Origin: Bradyrhizobium nanningense | GTDB taxonomy: Bacteria; Pseudomonadota; Alphaproteobacteria; Rhizobiales; Xanthobacteraceae | Reading direction: 5' to 3' | Length of the DNA stretch: 64,000 nt | Assembly: GCF_004114535.1 (NCBI RefSeq) | Contig: NZ_LBJC01000014.1 | Location: 124,001-188,000 of the forward strand | Shown: positions 1-9,152 of the stretch, piece after piece | Numbering within the stretch: the first letter of the stretch is position 1 | Layout of the letters: every line of letters starts with the position of its first letter | Position numbers and translations under genes: made by a program | The notes under the pieces: generated by a model | Seen by the model: only the letters and a program-made list of their open reading frames with translations | What the model was told of the DNA's origin: nothing | The model's database searches: none

Positions 1-1482
1 GCCGACGCTGACCCAGGTGCCGCTGGCGAGCTTGAAGTCCTCACCGACACGGCCGTCGAAATCGAATCCGGCATTGAGATCGTCGGGGTCTGCGGGCTTG
101 AGCGCATCGCCCATCATGTAAAATCCTTCCTCGTCGAAGGATTTCGCGCTGATGTCGGGCTGGCGCCAGTAGCCGGGCATGACGTTCGGCCCCTTGGCGC
201 GCACCTCCAGCTTGCCGTTGTTCGGCACCAGTTTGGCGTCGTTGCCCGATACGGGCAGCCCGACATGGCCGGAGCGGCTGGTGCGTGGATTGACCGACAT
301 GAAGAACGGCGCGGTCTCGGTCGCCCCAAGGCCGGTCAGCATCGGCACGCGATAACCTTTTTCCTTCACCGCGAGCTCGTCGAGGCTGTCCCAGATGAAG
401 GGCGAGAGCGCAGCGCCAGAGAAGAACATCGCGTGCAATCGGTCGAAGAATTTTGCGCGCAGGCTCTGGTCGTCGCGCAAATAGGGCAGCAGCGATTCAT
501 AGCCCTTGGGCACGTTGAAATAGACCGTCGGCGAGATCTCCTGGAGATTGCGCACGGTCTCCTCGATGCCGCCGGGCATCGGCTTGCCGGCGTCCAGATA
601 CATCGAGCCGCCGTTGTAGAGCGTCAGGCCGATATTGTGATTGCCGCCAAAGGTGTGATTCCAGGGCAGCCAGTCGACGATGACGGGCGGCTCGTCCTTG
701 AGGAAGGCGAGCGTCTCGCGCAACATCACTTGGTTGGCGCAGATCATGCGCTGGGTGTTGATGACGGCCTTGGGATTGCCGGTCGAGCCCGAGGTCAACA
801 GGAACTTTGCGATCGTGTCGGGGCCGATCCTGCCATGGACGTCGTCGAGATCGCTGCGGATCGGAGCCGCCATGAGGTCGGCCAGCAGGGTGACGTCACG
901 GCCCGGCACGCCGCCATAGGACGCGGCGATCTCGGTGCCGAGCGAGACGTTGGCGGCGAGCGCATCGGCGAACTTGTCGGCATCTTCCGCGAAGACGAGG
1001 CCGGGCGTCAGCAGCTTCATCAGATAGGACAGCTTGCCGTAGTCCTTCGACACCAGCGAATAGGCTGGCGACACCGGGCAGAACGGAATGCCGGCATAGA
1101 ACGCGCCGAACGCGAGCAATGCGTGGTCGATCGAGTTTCCGGAAAGGATGACGACCGGCCGCTCCGCCGACAGGCCGCGCGCAATCAGGCTTGAAGCGAT
1201 ATGCCGGCTCGCGGTGAGCAGCTCGGCGTAAGTGATCTTGCGCCAGCCCCGGCCGCCTTCGCGCTCCGCCATGAAGACGCGATCCGGCGTGGTCGTCGCC
1301 CAATGATGCAGGCGGTCGGTGATGCGGGCGGGATAGTCGCCGAGCAGCTGTTTGGGCCGCAGGTAAATCGTGCCGTCGTCGCGGCGCTCGATGTTGACGG
1401 CAGGATCGCCGAACGAGATGGGCCGCAGCGGGGAAGTGCTCGCGCCGCGCTCCATGCTGGAAGAGGACGGCTGCGCGCTCAT
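1..1482 (-). CDS. fcs: Feruloyl-CoA synthase (3' end outside the window)
   Basis: Activates hydroxycinnamic acids such as ferulate or p-coumarate to CoA thioesters with ATP, the entry step of side-chain removal. The 494 residues inside the window show the adenylate-forming loop TSGSTGNPK (residues 230-238), GLGATET (384-390) and YMMGDA (455-460), as expected of the ANL superfamily; roughly the last fifth of the protein is cut off at base 1. The ATG at 1482 overlaps the TGA of the upstream crotonase gene in the four bases ATGA (1479-1482), so the two are translationally coupled. Pairing with a crotonase and the nearby pobA favours a hydroxycinnamate substrate. The exact acid is inferred. Confidence 0.85.
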   Translation of the reverse strand, partial: MSAQPSSSSMERGASTSPLRPISFGDPAVNIERRDDGTIYLRPKQLLGDYPARITDRLHHWATTTPDRVFMAEREGGRGWRKITYAELLTASRHIASSLIARGLSAERPVVILSGNSIDHALLAFGAFYAGIPFCPVSPAYSLVSKDYGKLSYLMKLLTPGLVFAEDADKFADALAANVSLGTEIAASYGGVPGRDVTLLADLMAAPIRSDLDDVHGRIGPDTIAKFLLTSGSTGNPKAVINTQRMICANQVMLRETLAFLKDEPPVIVDWLPWNHTFGGNHNIGLTLYNGGSMYLDAGKPMPGGIEETVRNLQEISPTVYFNVPKGYESLLPYLRDDQSLRAKFFDRLHAMFFSGAALSPFIWDSLDELAVKEKGYRVPMLTGLGATETAPFFMSVNPRTSRSGHVGLPVSGNDAKLVPNNGKLEVRAKGPNVMPGYWRQPDISAKSFDEEGFYMMGDALKPADPDDLNAGFDFDGRVGEDFKLASGTWVSVG

Positions 1483-2288
1483 GACTTGGGCTTTACCTTT
1501 GCGGTCTTGTGCTCGAGGAATTCGCGGATCCGGCGTTTTGCCTCCTTGTCGCTCTGAGCCACGGTGGCCATCAGCGATTCCATGAGCAGGCCGGTCTGCG
1601 GATTGGCCTCCGCGATCATCGGCAGCGCCTGGAGCACGGCGAAATTAGTCAGCGGCGCGTTGGAGGCGACCTTGGTCGCAAGCTCCATCGCCTTGCCGAG
1701 CGCATTGCCGGCTTCCGTTACATATTGCGCGAAGCCGTAGGAGGCGCCTTCGGTCGCGCTATAGACGCGGCCCGTCAGCATCATGTCCATCATCCTGGCG
1801 ACGCCGATCAGCCGCGGCAGCCGCACCGAGCCGCCGCCGCCGACGAAGATGCCGCGCTGGCCCTCCGGCAGCGCGAAATAGGTGGTGGGCTCCGCGACGC
1901 GGATATGCGCCGAGCAGGCAAGCTCCAGCCCGCCGCCGATCACCGCGCCCCTCAGCGCCGCGATCACGGGCACGCGGCTGTACTGGATGCGGTCGAACAC
2001 CCGGTGCCACATCTGGGAATGCAGCAGGCCGCCGGTGGCGTCATGCTCGGTCAGCTCGGAGAGGTCGAGGCCGGAGGAGAAATGATCGCCGATGCCGTGG
2101 ATGACGACCGCGCCGATATCCTCGGGCAGGGACGCGAAACATTCGCCGATTTCCAGGATGATGCCGTCATTGAGCGCATTGCGCTTGGCCGGCCGGTTCA
2201 GACCCACGGTCAGAACCCGGTCCACCCTCTCGATCCGGAGTAGCCCGGAGGCACCCGCGGCAGCGGGCTCGGCGTTTCCCTGTGTCAT
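1479..2288 (-). CDS. Enoyl-CoA hydratase/lyase of the crotonase family (hydroxycinnamoyl-CoA hydratase-lyase candidate)
   Basis: A 269-residue crotonase. The oxyanion-hole region HFSSGLDLSEL is at about residues 69-79. The two glutamates used by enoyl-CoA hydratases are present, Glu122 in GGGLELA and Glu142 in LPEGQRG. In a two-gene unit with feruloyl-CoA synthase it would hydrate feruloyl- or p-coumaroyl-CoA and release vanillin or 4-hydroxybenzaldehyde plus acetyl-CoA. Rhodopseudomonas palustris has a comparable hydratase/ligase pair (couAB) for p-coumarate. A GTTAT-N5-ATAAC palindrome lies 19 bases upstream of the start codon, so this gene probably opens a regulated operon. The lyase activity is inferred from context; a plain hydratase cannot be excluded. 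Confidence 0.8.
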   Translation of the reverse strand: MTQGNAEPAAAGASGLLRIERVDRVLTVGLNRPAKRNALNDGIILEIGECFASLPEDIGAVVIHGIGDHFSSGLDLSELTEHDATGGLLHSQMWHRVFDRIQYSRVPVIAALRGAVIGGGLELACSAHIRVAEPTTYFALPEGQRGIFVGGGGSVRLPRLIGVARMMDMMLTGRVYSATEGASYGFAQYVTEAGNALGKAMELATKVASNAPLTNFAVLQALPMIAEANPQTGLLMESLMATVAQSDKEAKRRIREFLEHKTAKVKPKS

Positions 2289-2307
2289 TTGCGTCCTTAT
2301 CAGAATA

Positions 2308-2322
2308 GTTATGTTGTATAAC
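2308..2322. promoter_or_regulatory. Candidate MarR-type operator, exact GTTAT-N5-ATAAC palindrome
   Basis: The + strand reads GTTATGTTGTATAAC, a perfect five-base inverted repeat around a five-base centre, 19 bases upstream of the crotonase ATG. Similar words lie upstream of pobA (7016-7030) and between the MarR and livH genes (14451-14481). Its function as an operator is inferred. Confidence 0.5.
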
Positions 2323-2418
2323 GAATTCTGGGGGAGTCAAGGAGGGGCGGGTTCCCGATCCTCTCCCTGGGGGCGGGCGGGGGACCCCCGGCGCTCGGCC
2401 GGACTTCCCCGTCGCTAG

Positions 2419-3099
2419 CTAGCCCATTGCAACGCCATCGCCCTTGGTCCCGTGCTCGCGCTGGTCGAGCCAGAGCGTGCCGAACGCGAACGCCAGCCAG
2501 CCCAAATCGTAGGCGCCCCCCATGAGCAGAATGATCCAGCCGGGAAGCGGTCCGACCGCCGCGCGATCGACAAATTCCGCCAAGCTCTCTGCGGGCGTCG
2601 GATGGATTGCAATCTTGCCGTAGTAGGCCACGGCCTGGATGGCGAGGATCCAAACGTAGTTGCGTCGCAGCCGCCGCCCCGCAGCGCGGACGAACGAAAT
2701 GTGATGGCGTGGCGCGGTGTAATCACGCGCAAGAACCGTCTGCCAGCCGTCATCGTGCGCTTCGCCCGTGAACATCGGCGCGTAAAAATTCTTCTCGATC
2801 CAGCGGGCGCGGGCGCGCCAGACGTTGAAATAGCGATAGCGCCGCGCCTCCATCGCGAGGAACGCAGCAAGCAGCAACCCGACGAGCACGAGCGGCAGCG
2901 GAGATGCTTGCGGGCTCGAAAAGGTCGTCGACAGCGCGATGCCCATCGTGACAATGGCCCAATTGGTCGTGTTATCGAGTCGCGTTCGCCAGATCGTCGA
3001 GCGATAGACCTCGCCCCGATAGAGATGGGCGATGGCGCCCATCTCGGCAGGATCGAAACTGTGTCGTGGATTTGAGTCGCTGGAAGCCATGAGGGACAT
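2419..3099 (-). CDS. DUF2270 family four-helix membrane protein
   Basis: A 226-residue protein of unknown function that I assign to DUF2270 from its conserved N-terminal stretch MGAIAHLYRGEVYRS. Four hydrophobic segments are visible, at about residues 44-62, 68-85, 147-165 and 188-210, with a charged loop rich in Arg and His between the second and third. The ATG at 3099 is chosen because GGGAG lies a few bases upstream; an ATG at 3090 is also possible, and the open frame extends further upstream without a good start. It lies between the DUF3237 gene and the crotonase gene on the same strand, with gaps of 223 and 130 bases, so it may be its own transcription unit. No function can be stated. 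Confidence 0.75.
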   Translation of the reverse strand: MSLMASSDSNPRHSFDPAEMGAIAHLYRGEVYRSTIWRTRLDNTTNWAIVTMGIALSTTFSSPQASPLPLVLVGLLLAAFLAMEARRYRYFNVWRARARWIEKNFYAPMFTGEAHDDGWQTVLARDYTAPRHHISFVRAAGRRLRRNYVWILAIQAVAYYGKIAIHPTPAESLAEFVDRAAVGPLPGWIILLMGGAYDLGWLAFAFGTLWLDQREHGTKGDGVAMG

Positions 3100-3322
3100 G
3101 GTGGCACTCCCGTGGTCTGCGCAATCTCGCGCAAGTCGTATCCTGAACCAGCTCAGAGGCGCGTCATAGGCGGATTCAGCTCTCACCTTCAATGAGCTCA
3201 GGCACGCCGCCACACTCTCACGGCAGGATCTGCCCGAGCTTTGCGCCCGTCGCGCTCCCGAATTGGCTCAGAAGGCGCAGGGAAGGCCGGGCACGGGTTG
3301 GTACCCGTGAGTTCCCAAAGAG

Positions 3323-3784
3323 TCACATCACCTGATGCACGTCGATCACGACGCGATCGGCATGGCGCGCGGCTGAGCCCACAAAAATGTGCTCCATCAG
3401 CCAGCGATATTTCTCGTGCCCGGTCTCGAATTTCGGCACGGTGCGGAAATAAATTAGCTTGGGATCGACCGGCTCGCCACGCTTGAGCTTTTGCAAGAGT
3501 TCGACCGGGCCAAACCGCATGCCTTTGTTCTCGACATAGACCACGGCGCCGTCGTCGGTCTCGAAGGCGTATTTGGCCTCGAGGTCGATCAGCTCGTTGG
3601 GGCGGATGGTCTGGAAGTCGGCGCCGAACGGCAGCACCTTGCCTGATATCGCGCCCTCCACCTCGCCGCCGATGATCGGGATGATGCGGCGAACGCCGAT
3701 GCCGGTCTCACCGGCGGTGACGACGTCGCCAATCTTCGCCGTGATGGTGAAGACGTATTTGGTCTCCAGCGTCGGTGTCGTCAT
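3323..3784 (-). CDS. DUF3237 family protein
   Basis: A 153-residue soluble protein of the DUF3237 family, recognised from the segment GVRRIIPIIGGEVEGAISGK and the ending DVHQVM. The family forms a small beta-barrel-like fold with no agreed activity. The gene starts 12 bases after the stop of the TRAP large permease and is therefore probably the last gene of the dctP-dctQ-dctM transcript. DUF3237 genes are often found beside aromatic-acid or dicarboxylate catabolic genes, so a role linked to the imported acid is plausible, but nothing in the sequence shows a catalytic site. Confidence 0.8.
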   Translation of the reverse strand: MTTPTLETKYVFTITAKIGDVVTAGETGIGVRRIIPIIGGEVEGAISGKVLPFGADFQTIRPNELIDLEAKYAFETDDGAVVYVENKGMRFGPVELLQKLKRGEPVDPKLIYFRTVPKFETGHEKYRWLMEHIFVGSAARHADRVVIDVHQVM

Positions 3785-3796
3785 CGCTTCACCTCT

Positions 3797-5116
3797 TTAG
3801 TTCGCCATCATCCGTGTCGGCAGCCAGGTCGCCAGCAGCGGGAAGGCGATCAGGATCACGAGGCGGATCAGGTCCGTGACCACGAACGGGATCACGCCCT
3901 TGAAGATGGTGGAGAAGGAGACGTCCTTCACCACGCTCTTGATGACGAAGACGTTCATGCCGACCGGCGGGTGGATCAAGCCGAGCTCGACGGTCATGAC
4001 GATGATGACGCCGAACCAGATCGGATCGAAGCCGAGATGCGTGATGACGGGGAAGATGATCGGCACGGTGAGGATGATCATCGCCATGGCGTCCATCAGG
4101 CAGCCGAGCACGAGATACATCACCATGATCAGCGCCAGCACGCCGTAGCTGCCGAGGCCGAGACCGGTGAGGAACTCGGTTACTTTCTGCGGCGTCTGCG
4201 TCACCGTCAGGAAATAGCCGAAGATCAGCGCGCCGATCAGCACGGTGAAGACAGCGGCCGCGGTGCGCGTCGCTTGCAGCAGCGAGGCCAGGATCTTCTC
4301 GCGGTCGAGGCGGCCCGTCAGCACGCCGATGACGAAGGCGCCGGCGGCGCCGACGCCGCCGGCTTCCGTCGGCGTGAAGCGCGGCAGGAAGGGCAGGCCG
4401 TAGAGGCCGCCGATCACGAACACGAACAGCAGCACCGGCGCCCAGATCTCCTTCAGGCCCGCAAAGCGCTCGCGCCACGAAGTCACCTTGCCCTTGGGCA
4501 GGAAGTCGGGCCGCAAATAGCCGATCAGGAAGATCGTGACCATGTACATGGTCATCGCCAAGAGGCCCGGGATGATGCCGGCGATGAAAAGCTTTCCGAT
4601 GTCCTGCTCGGTGATGATGCCGTAGACGGCGAGCACGGTGGACGGCGGCAGCATCGCGCCGAGCGTGCCGCCCGCTGCGATCACGCCGGTGGCAAAGGAT
4701 TGCGGATAGCCGAAGCGGCGCATCTCGGGATAGGCGACGGCGGAGAAGGTCGCGGCAGTCGCGACCGAGGAGCCGCAGATCGCGGCGAAGCCGCCGCAGG
4801 CGCCGACGGTGGCGATGCCGAGCCCGCCGCGCAAATGACCGACGAAGCCGTTGGCGGCGCGGAACAGCTCGCGGCTCATGCCGGAATTTGACACGAACGA
4901 GCCCATCAGCAGGAACATCGGGATGACGCCGAAGGTGTAGTCGGTGACCGTGCGCATCGAGGTCTGGCCGACCAGCTTCAGCGCCGCATTGCCGTTGACG
5001 AGATAGGCAAAGCCGGAGACGCCGACGAGCCCCATGGCCATGCCGACGGGTACGCGCAGCAGCATCAGGACGAACAGGGAAACGAAGCCGATTAAGGCGA
5101 CGGCATCGGTGCTCAT
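3797..5116 (-). CDS. dctM: TRAP transporter large permease
   Basis: A 439-residue DctM-type permease, the size normal for the family, made almost entirely of hydrophobic segments. It forms the ion-coupled translocation channel of a tripartite ATP-independent periplasmic transporter in the inner membrane. Typical sequences are PVGMAMGLVG near residue 24, GSFVSNSGMSRELF near 72 and the AAGGTLGAMLPPS loop near 150. The ATG at 5116 is two bases after the TAA of the small permease gene, and the DUF3237 gene follows 12 bases downstream. With the binding protein and aromatic catabolic genes on both sides, the substrate is likely an aromatic or related organic acid. Confidence 0.93.
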   Translation of the reverse strand: MSTDAVALIGFVSLFVLMLLRVPVGMAMGLVGVSGFAYLVNGNAALKLVGQTSMRTVTDYTFGVIPMFLLMGSFVSNSGMSRELFRAANGFVGHLRGGLGIATVGACGGFAAICGSSVATAATFSAVAYPEMRRFGYPQSFATGVIAAGGTLGAMLPPSTVLAVYGIITEQDIGKLFIAGIIPGLLAMTMYMVTIFLIGYLRPDFLPKGKVTSWRERFAGLKEIWAPVLLFVFVIGGLYGLPFLPRFTPTEAGGVGAAGAFVIGVLTGRLDREKILASLLQATRTAAAVFTVLIGALIFGYFLTVTQTPQKVTEFLTGLGLGSYGVLALIMVMYLVLGCLMDAMAMIILTVPIIFPVITHLGFDPIWFGVIIVMTVELGLIHPPVGMNVFVIKSVVKDVSFSTIFKGVIPFVVTDLIRLVILIAFPLLATWLPTRMMAN

Positions 5117-5118
5117 GA

Positions 5119-5628
5119 TTACTCCGTCGCCTTCAATTTGGGATCGTGCATCTCTTCAGGATGGAAGATCAGCCGGTAGGTGCGGATCGCGATCAGCAGC
5201 ACGGCGGAGACGTCGCCGATCCAGGCGATCGCGAAGAACGGCCAGGTCGGCATGTGCATGTCGAAGGTCTGAACGTTGTCGTTGTAGGTGCCGCGCACCT
5301 TGTCGAACAACGTCCAGGTCTGCACGGTCACCACGAACAGCAGCACCAGGGTCGCGAACACGTCGATCCAGCGCTGGTAGCGCGGGCCGACATTGCCCCA
5401 GACCAGATCCACGGTGATGTGGGTGCCGCGATAGGAAGTCGCCGCGATGCCCCAGAAAATGAGGATGCCGAGCAGCATGCGGCCGATGTCGAAGCTGTCG
5501 GGGATCGAGTAGTTCAGCGTATTGCGCAGCAGCACCGACACGAAGATGTCGAGCGCGACGATGCCGACGAAGCCGGCCGCGATCCATTCGATCGTGTCGA
5601 TGATGCGGTCCATCCAGGAGCGCTTCAT
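5119..5628 (-). CDS. dctQ: TRAP transporter small permease
   Basis: A 169-residue DctQ protein with four predicted membrane helices, the small membrane partner of DctM. Typical features are the first helix after MKRSWMDRIID and the motif GTHITVDLVWG in the central loop. The ATG at 5628 is chosen because GGAAGGA lies upstream and because the frame extended further upstream would read through a palindromic repeat element. It is separated from the binding-protein gene by 187 bases that contain that repeat, and is followed after two bases by dctM. Confidence 0.9.
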   Translation of the reverse strand: MKRSWMDRIIDTIEWIAAGFVGIVALDIFVSVLLRNTLNYSIPDSFDIGRMLLGILIFWGIAATSYRGTHITVDLVWGNVGPRYQRWIDVFATLVLLFVVTVQTWTLFDKVRGTYNDNVQTFDMHMPTWPFFAIAWIGDVSAVLLIAIRTYRLIFHPEEMHDPKLKATE

Positions 5629-5683
5629 GGGGAAAGAGTCCTTCCGACGAGTGCGAGGTGTGCCCGCGATCGAGCTGCGCTCC

Positions 5684-5787
5684 CTCCCCCGCTTGCGGGG
5701 GAGCGGGTGTCTCCGCAATCGAGAACCCCCAAGAGGAGGGAGCCCTCACCCGGCGCTCCGCGCCGACCTCTCCCGCAAGCGGGAAGG
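5684..5787. repeat. Palindromic intergenic repeat (CTCCCC/GGGGAG family), copy 1
   Basis: Two hairpin arms are visible, CTCCCCCGCTTGCGGGGGAG at 5684-5703 and CTCTCCCGCAAGCGGGAAGG at 5768-5787, joined by a segment containing CCCTCACCCGG. A related element lies at 40775-40910. It fills the dctP-dctQ gap and could act as an mRNA-stabilising or processing hairpin, which would adjust the high ratio of binding protein to permease. Confidence 0.75.
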
Positions 5788-5815
5788 TGCAGCAAGTGCG
5801 CGGCCGCGGTTGAGG

Positions 5816-6832
5816 CTACTCTGCCAGCGCGTTGTACTTCTTCAGCGAGGCCTTGAGGTCTGCCAGCGCGGCGTCGGGATCGGCGCCGGCCTTCTTGGCG
5901 CCCTCGGCCCAGGTCTTCACCAGCGGCTCGGCGGCCTTCTTCCAGGCGGCGGTCTGCTCGGGTGTCAGCTTGTAGACCTCGTGGCCGGACTCCGCCTTGA
6001 CCTTGTCGATGCCGGCATCCTCGAACTTGCCCCAGTGCTCGCCGACCACGCCGGCCATCTCGACCGAGCAGTTCTTGTCGATCGCGGCCTTCTGCTTGTC
6101 GGACATCGCATTGTACTTGTCCTTGTTGATCACGAACACGAAGGTCGTGGTGTAGAGCGGCGCCTCCATGTCGTACCTGGTCACCTTGTCGATGCCGAAC
6201 AGCACCAGGGAGCCCCAGGGGAAGGTGACGCCGTCGGCGACGCCGCGCTCGATGATGTCGCGCACTTCCGGCGCCGAGGACTGCACGTTGGTGCCGCCGA
6301 GCGAGGTGACGAAGTTCGCCATGGTGGCGTGCGCCGGGCGGATCTTCATGCCCTTCACGTCCTCAGGCATCACGATCTTCTTGGTCTTGGAGTGGAAGGA
6401 GGAAGGCGAGTGGACGAAGGCGAGGCAGTATTTGACGTCCTTCATCTCCTTCTCGGCATATTTGCGATACCAGGCATCCAGCCCCATCGAGCCGCCCTTG
6501 GCGTCCGAGATCAGGAACGGCAGCTCGCCGGCGCCGACGATCGGGAAGCGGCCGGGCTGGTAGCCGGGATTGACGTAGGTGACGTCTGCGATGCCGTCGC
6601 GCGCCATGTCGTAATGGTCGAACGCCTTGCCGAGCTGCTGGGCCGGAAACACCTTGCCCTTGATGGTGCCGCCGGAATCCTTCTCGACCGCCGCGGCCCA
6701 GTCTTCCAGCGACTTCTGCAGCGGATGCGAAGCCGGCACCCAGTGCGAGATCTTCAAATCGAAGGTCTTGTCCTGCGCGAAGGCAGGCGTCACGCTCGCG
6801 GCCAGCAGCAATGCCAGACAGGCTTTTCTCAT
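5816..6832 (-). CDS. dctP: TRAP transporter periplasmic substrate-binding protein
   Basis: A 338-residue DctP-family solute receptor. Residues 1-20 (MRKACLALLLAASVTPAFAQ) form a signal peptide, and the mature part contains the family arrangement with KIRPAHATMANFVTSLGG near residues 160-180, where TRAP receptors place the arginine that binds the carboxylate of the ligand. The ATG at 6832 is chosen because GGGAGAG lies seven bases upstream and because the signal peptide then begins correctly; the open frame continues upstream with no coding character. It heads the dctP-dctQ-dctM-DUF3237 unit and is divergent from pobA. Import of an aromatic or other organic acid is inferred from context. Confidence 0.92.
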   Translation of the reverse strand: MRKACLALLLAASVTPAFAQDKTFDLKISHWVPASHPLQKSLEDWAAAVEKDSGGTIKGKVFPAQQLGKAFDHYDMARDGIADVTYVNPGYQPGRFPIVGAGELPFLISDAKGGSMGLDAWYRKYAEKEMKDVKYCLAFVHSPSSFHSKTKKIVMPEDVKGMKIRPAHATMANFVTSLGGTNVQSSAPEVRDIIERGVADGVTFPWGSLVLFGIDKVTRYDMEAPLYTTTFVFVINKDKYNAMSDKQKAAIDKNCSVEMAGVVGEHWGKFEDAGIDKVKAESGHEVYKLTPEQTAAWKKAAEPLVKTWAEGAKKAGADPDAALADLKASLKKYNALAE

Positions 6833-6880
6833 CACGCGTCTCTCCCTGTTGTCGACGGTGGGCTTCGATGGCCCGGTCTC

Positions 6881-6897
6881 GTTAATTAACATGTTAT
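6881..6897. promoter_or_regulatory. AT-rich double palindrome upstream of dctP
   Basis: Two overlapping perfect ten-base palindromes, GTTAATTAAC (6881-6890) and TAACATGTTA (6887-6896), in otherwise GC-rich DNA, about 50 bases upstream of the dctP start. It could be an operator for the TRAP operon. It does not match the GTTAT-N5-ATAAC spacing seen elsewhere in this region. Confidence 0.4.
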
Positions 6898-7015
6898 CTA
6901 ATTGGCCGGCGCGTTCAAGCCGGAATTGGTGCGCGCCTCGTCGCCCAGCTACGTCAGCCATGTTGCACGGATTTGTCGCTGCTCGGGCGACCATCGCTCC
7001 CCTTTTTGCCCAACC

Positions 7016-8266
<1,251 letters not shown>

Positions 8267-8282
8267 GGGCGGCGTCGTCGGT

Positions 8283-8380
8283 GCCGTAGGGTAGGCAAAG
8301 CGAAAGCGTGCCCACCAGCTTTCGCAATCGTGGAGAGATCGTGGGCACGGCGCTGTCGCGCCTTTGCCCACCCTACGGCA
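8283..8380. repeat. Intergenic inverted repeat with GCCGTAGGGTAGGCAAAG ends
   Basis: The left end reads GCCGTAGGGTAGGCAAAG and the right end is a near-perfect reverse complement, CTTTGCCCACCCTACGGC. Together with the adjacent element at 8400-8487 it fills most of the 332-base gene-free stretch between pobA and the thioesterase gene (8267-8598). The short remaining piece before 8599 shows no clear signal. Confidence 0.65.
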
Positions 8381-8399
8381 TCGCGTGCTTGGGCTCCAT

Positions 8400-8487
8400 C
8401 GTCATTGCGAGCGTAGCGAAGCAATCCAGACCGTCTCTGCGGAAAGATCCTGGATTGCTTCGTCGCAAGAGCTCCTCGCAATGACGG
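8400..8487. repeat. Dispersed palindromic repeat (CGTCATTGCGAG family), copy 1
   Basis: An 88-base imperfect inverted repeat that begins CGTCATTGCGAG and ends CTCGCAATGACG, with internal arms GAAGCAATCCAG and CTGGATTGCTTC. Related copies lie at 44821-44908 and 45574-45646. Such elements are common in Bradyrhizobium genomes. Confidence 0.8.
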
Positions 8488-8598
8488 GCGTGTCCCGTTT
8501 CAAACGCTCGCGCAAATCCCGTTTAAAACTTTGTAATTGATGCATCTGTCACGTCCGTCGCGTTCAATGACGGCGACACAGCAAAACGCGAGACGCCC

Positions 8599-9018
8599 AT
8601 GACCACTCCCGACATCCCCGCCGGCTTCGAGCCGCATTTCCGCAAGGCGCCGCTCACCGATCCCTGGGAGCCGCTCTATTCGAAGAAGACCGACAAGGGC
8701 GTCACCGTCGGATTGCGGCTGGCGGTGCCGCACACCAATTCACGCGGGCTCATCCACGGCGGGCTGATCGCGGCGCTGGCCGACGCCGCCATGGGCTACA
8801 GCTGCGCGCAGGCGAGTGGCTGGACGACCTCGTTGGTCACGATCTCGCTGTCGATCGACTATGCCGGTGCTGCCGAGATCGGCCAATGGCTCGCGGTCGA
8901 GGGCGAAGCGATCAAGACCGGCTCTACGATCTGTTTCGCACAATGCCTGGTGAGGGCGGATGATGCCGTGATCGCGCGCGCCAGCGGGACGTTTCGCGTG
9001 TTGCCGAAGAAGGGGTGA
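8599..9018 (+). CDS. PaaI-type hotdog-fold acyl-CoA thioesterase
   Basis: A 139-residue hotdog protein of the PaaI/4HBT class, which hydrolyses acyl- or aryl-CoA thioesters in the cytoplasm. The active-site loop is HGGLIAALADAAMGYS, with HGG at residues 53-55 and the likely catalytic Asp62. The length is normal for the family. The ATG at 8599 is followed by coding sequence immediately after a repeat-filled gap, so the gene is probably transcribed separately from pobA. In this neighbourhood it could recover CoA from stalled aromatic thioesters, a proposal from context only. Confidence 0.85.
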   Translation: MTTPDIPAGFEPHFRKAPLTDPWEPLYSKKTDKGVTVGLRLAVPHTNSRGLIHGGLIAALADAAMGYSCAQASGWTTSLVTISLSIDYAGAAEIGQWLAVEGEAIKTGSTICFAQCLVRADDAVIARASGTFRVLPKKG

Positions 9019-9022
9019 TATC

Positions 9023-9150
9023 GTGCGCCGGACGCAGCGCAGCGCCCTCTTCGGCGGTGCGCTGCAGAGCCGGGGCCCATCCATCCGCAGCTTTCCTCTT
9101 GGCCGTCTGGGTCCGGCTCTGCGCCGCTGCGCGGCGCGTCCGGGACACGC
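9023..9150. repeat. Dispersed palindromic repeat (CCGGACGCAGCGCAGCGC family), copy 1
   Basis: Starts with CGTGCGCCGGACGCAGCGC and ends GCGCGTCCGGGACACG, with internal GCTGCAGAGCCGGGGCCCATC. Related elements are at 43046-43160 and 54357-54494. Here it separates the convergent thioesterase and LysR genes and may serve as a bidirectional terminator. Confidence 0.7.
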
Positions 9151-9152
9151 AC

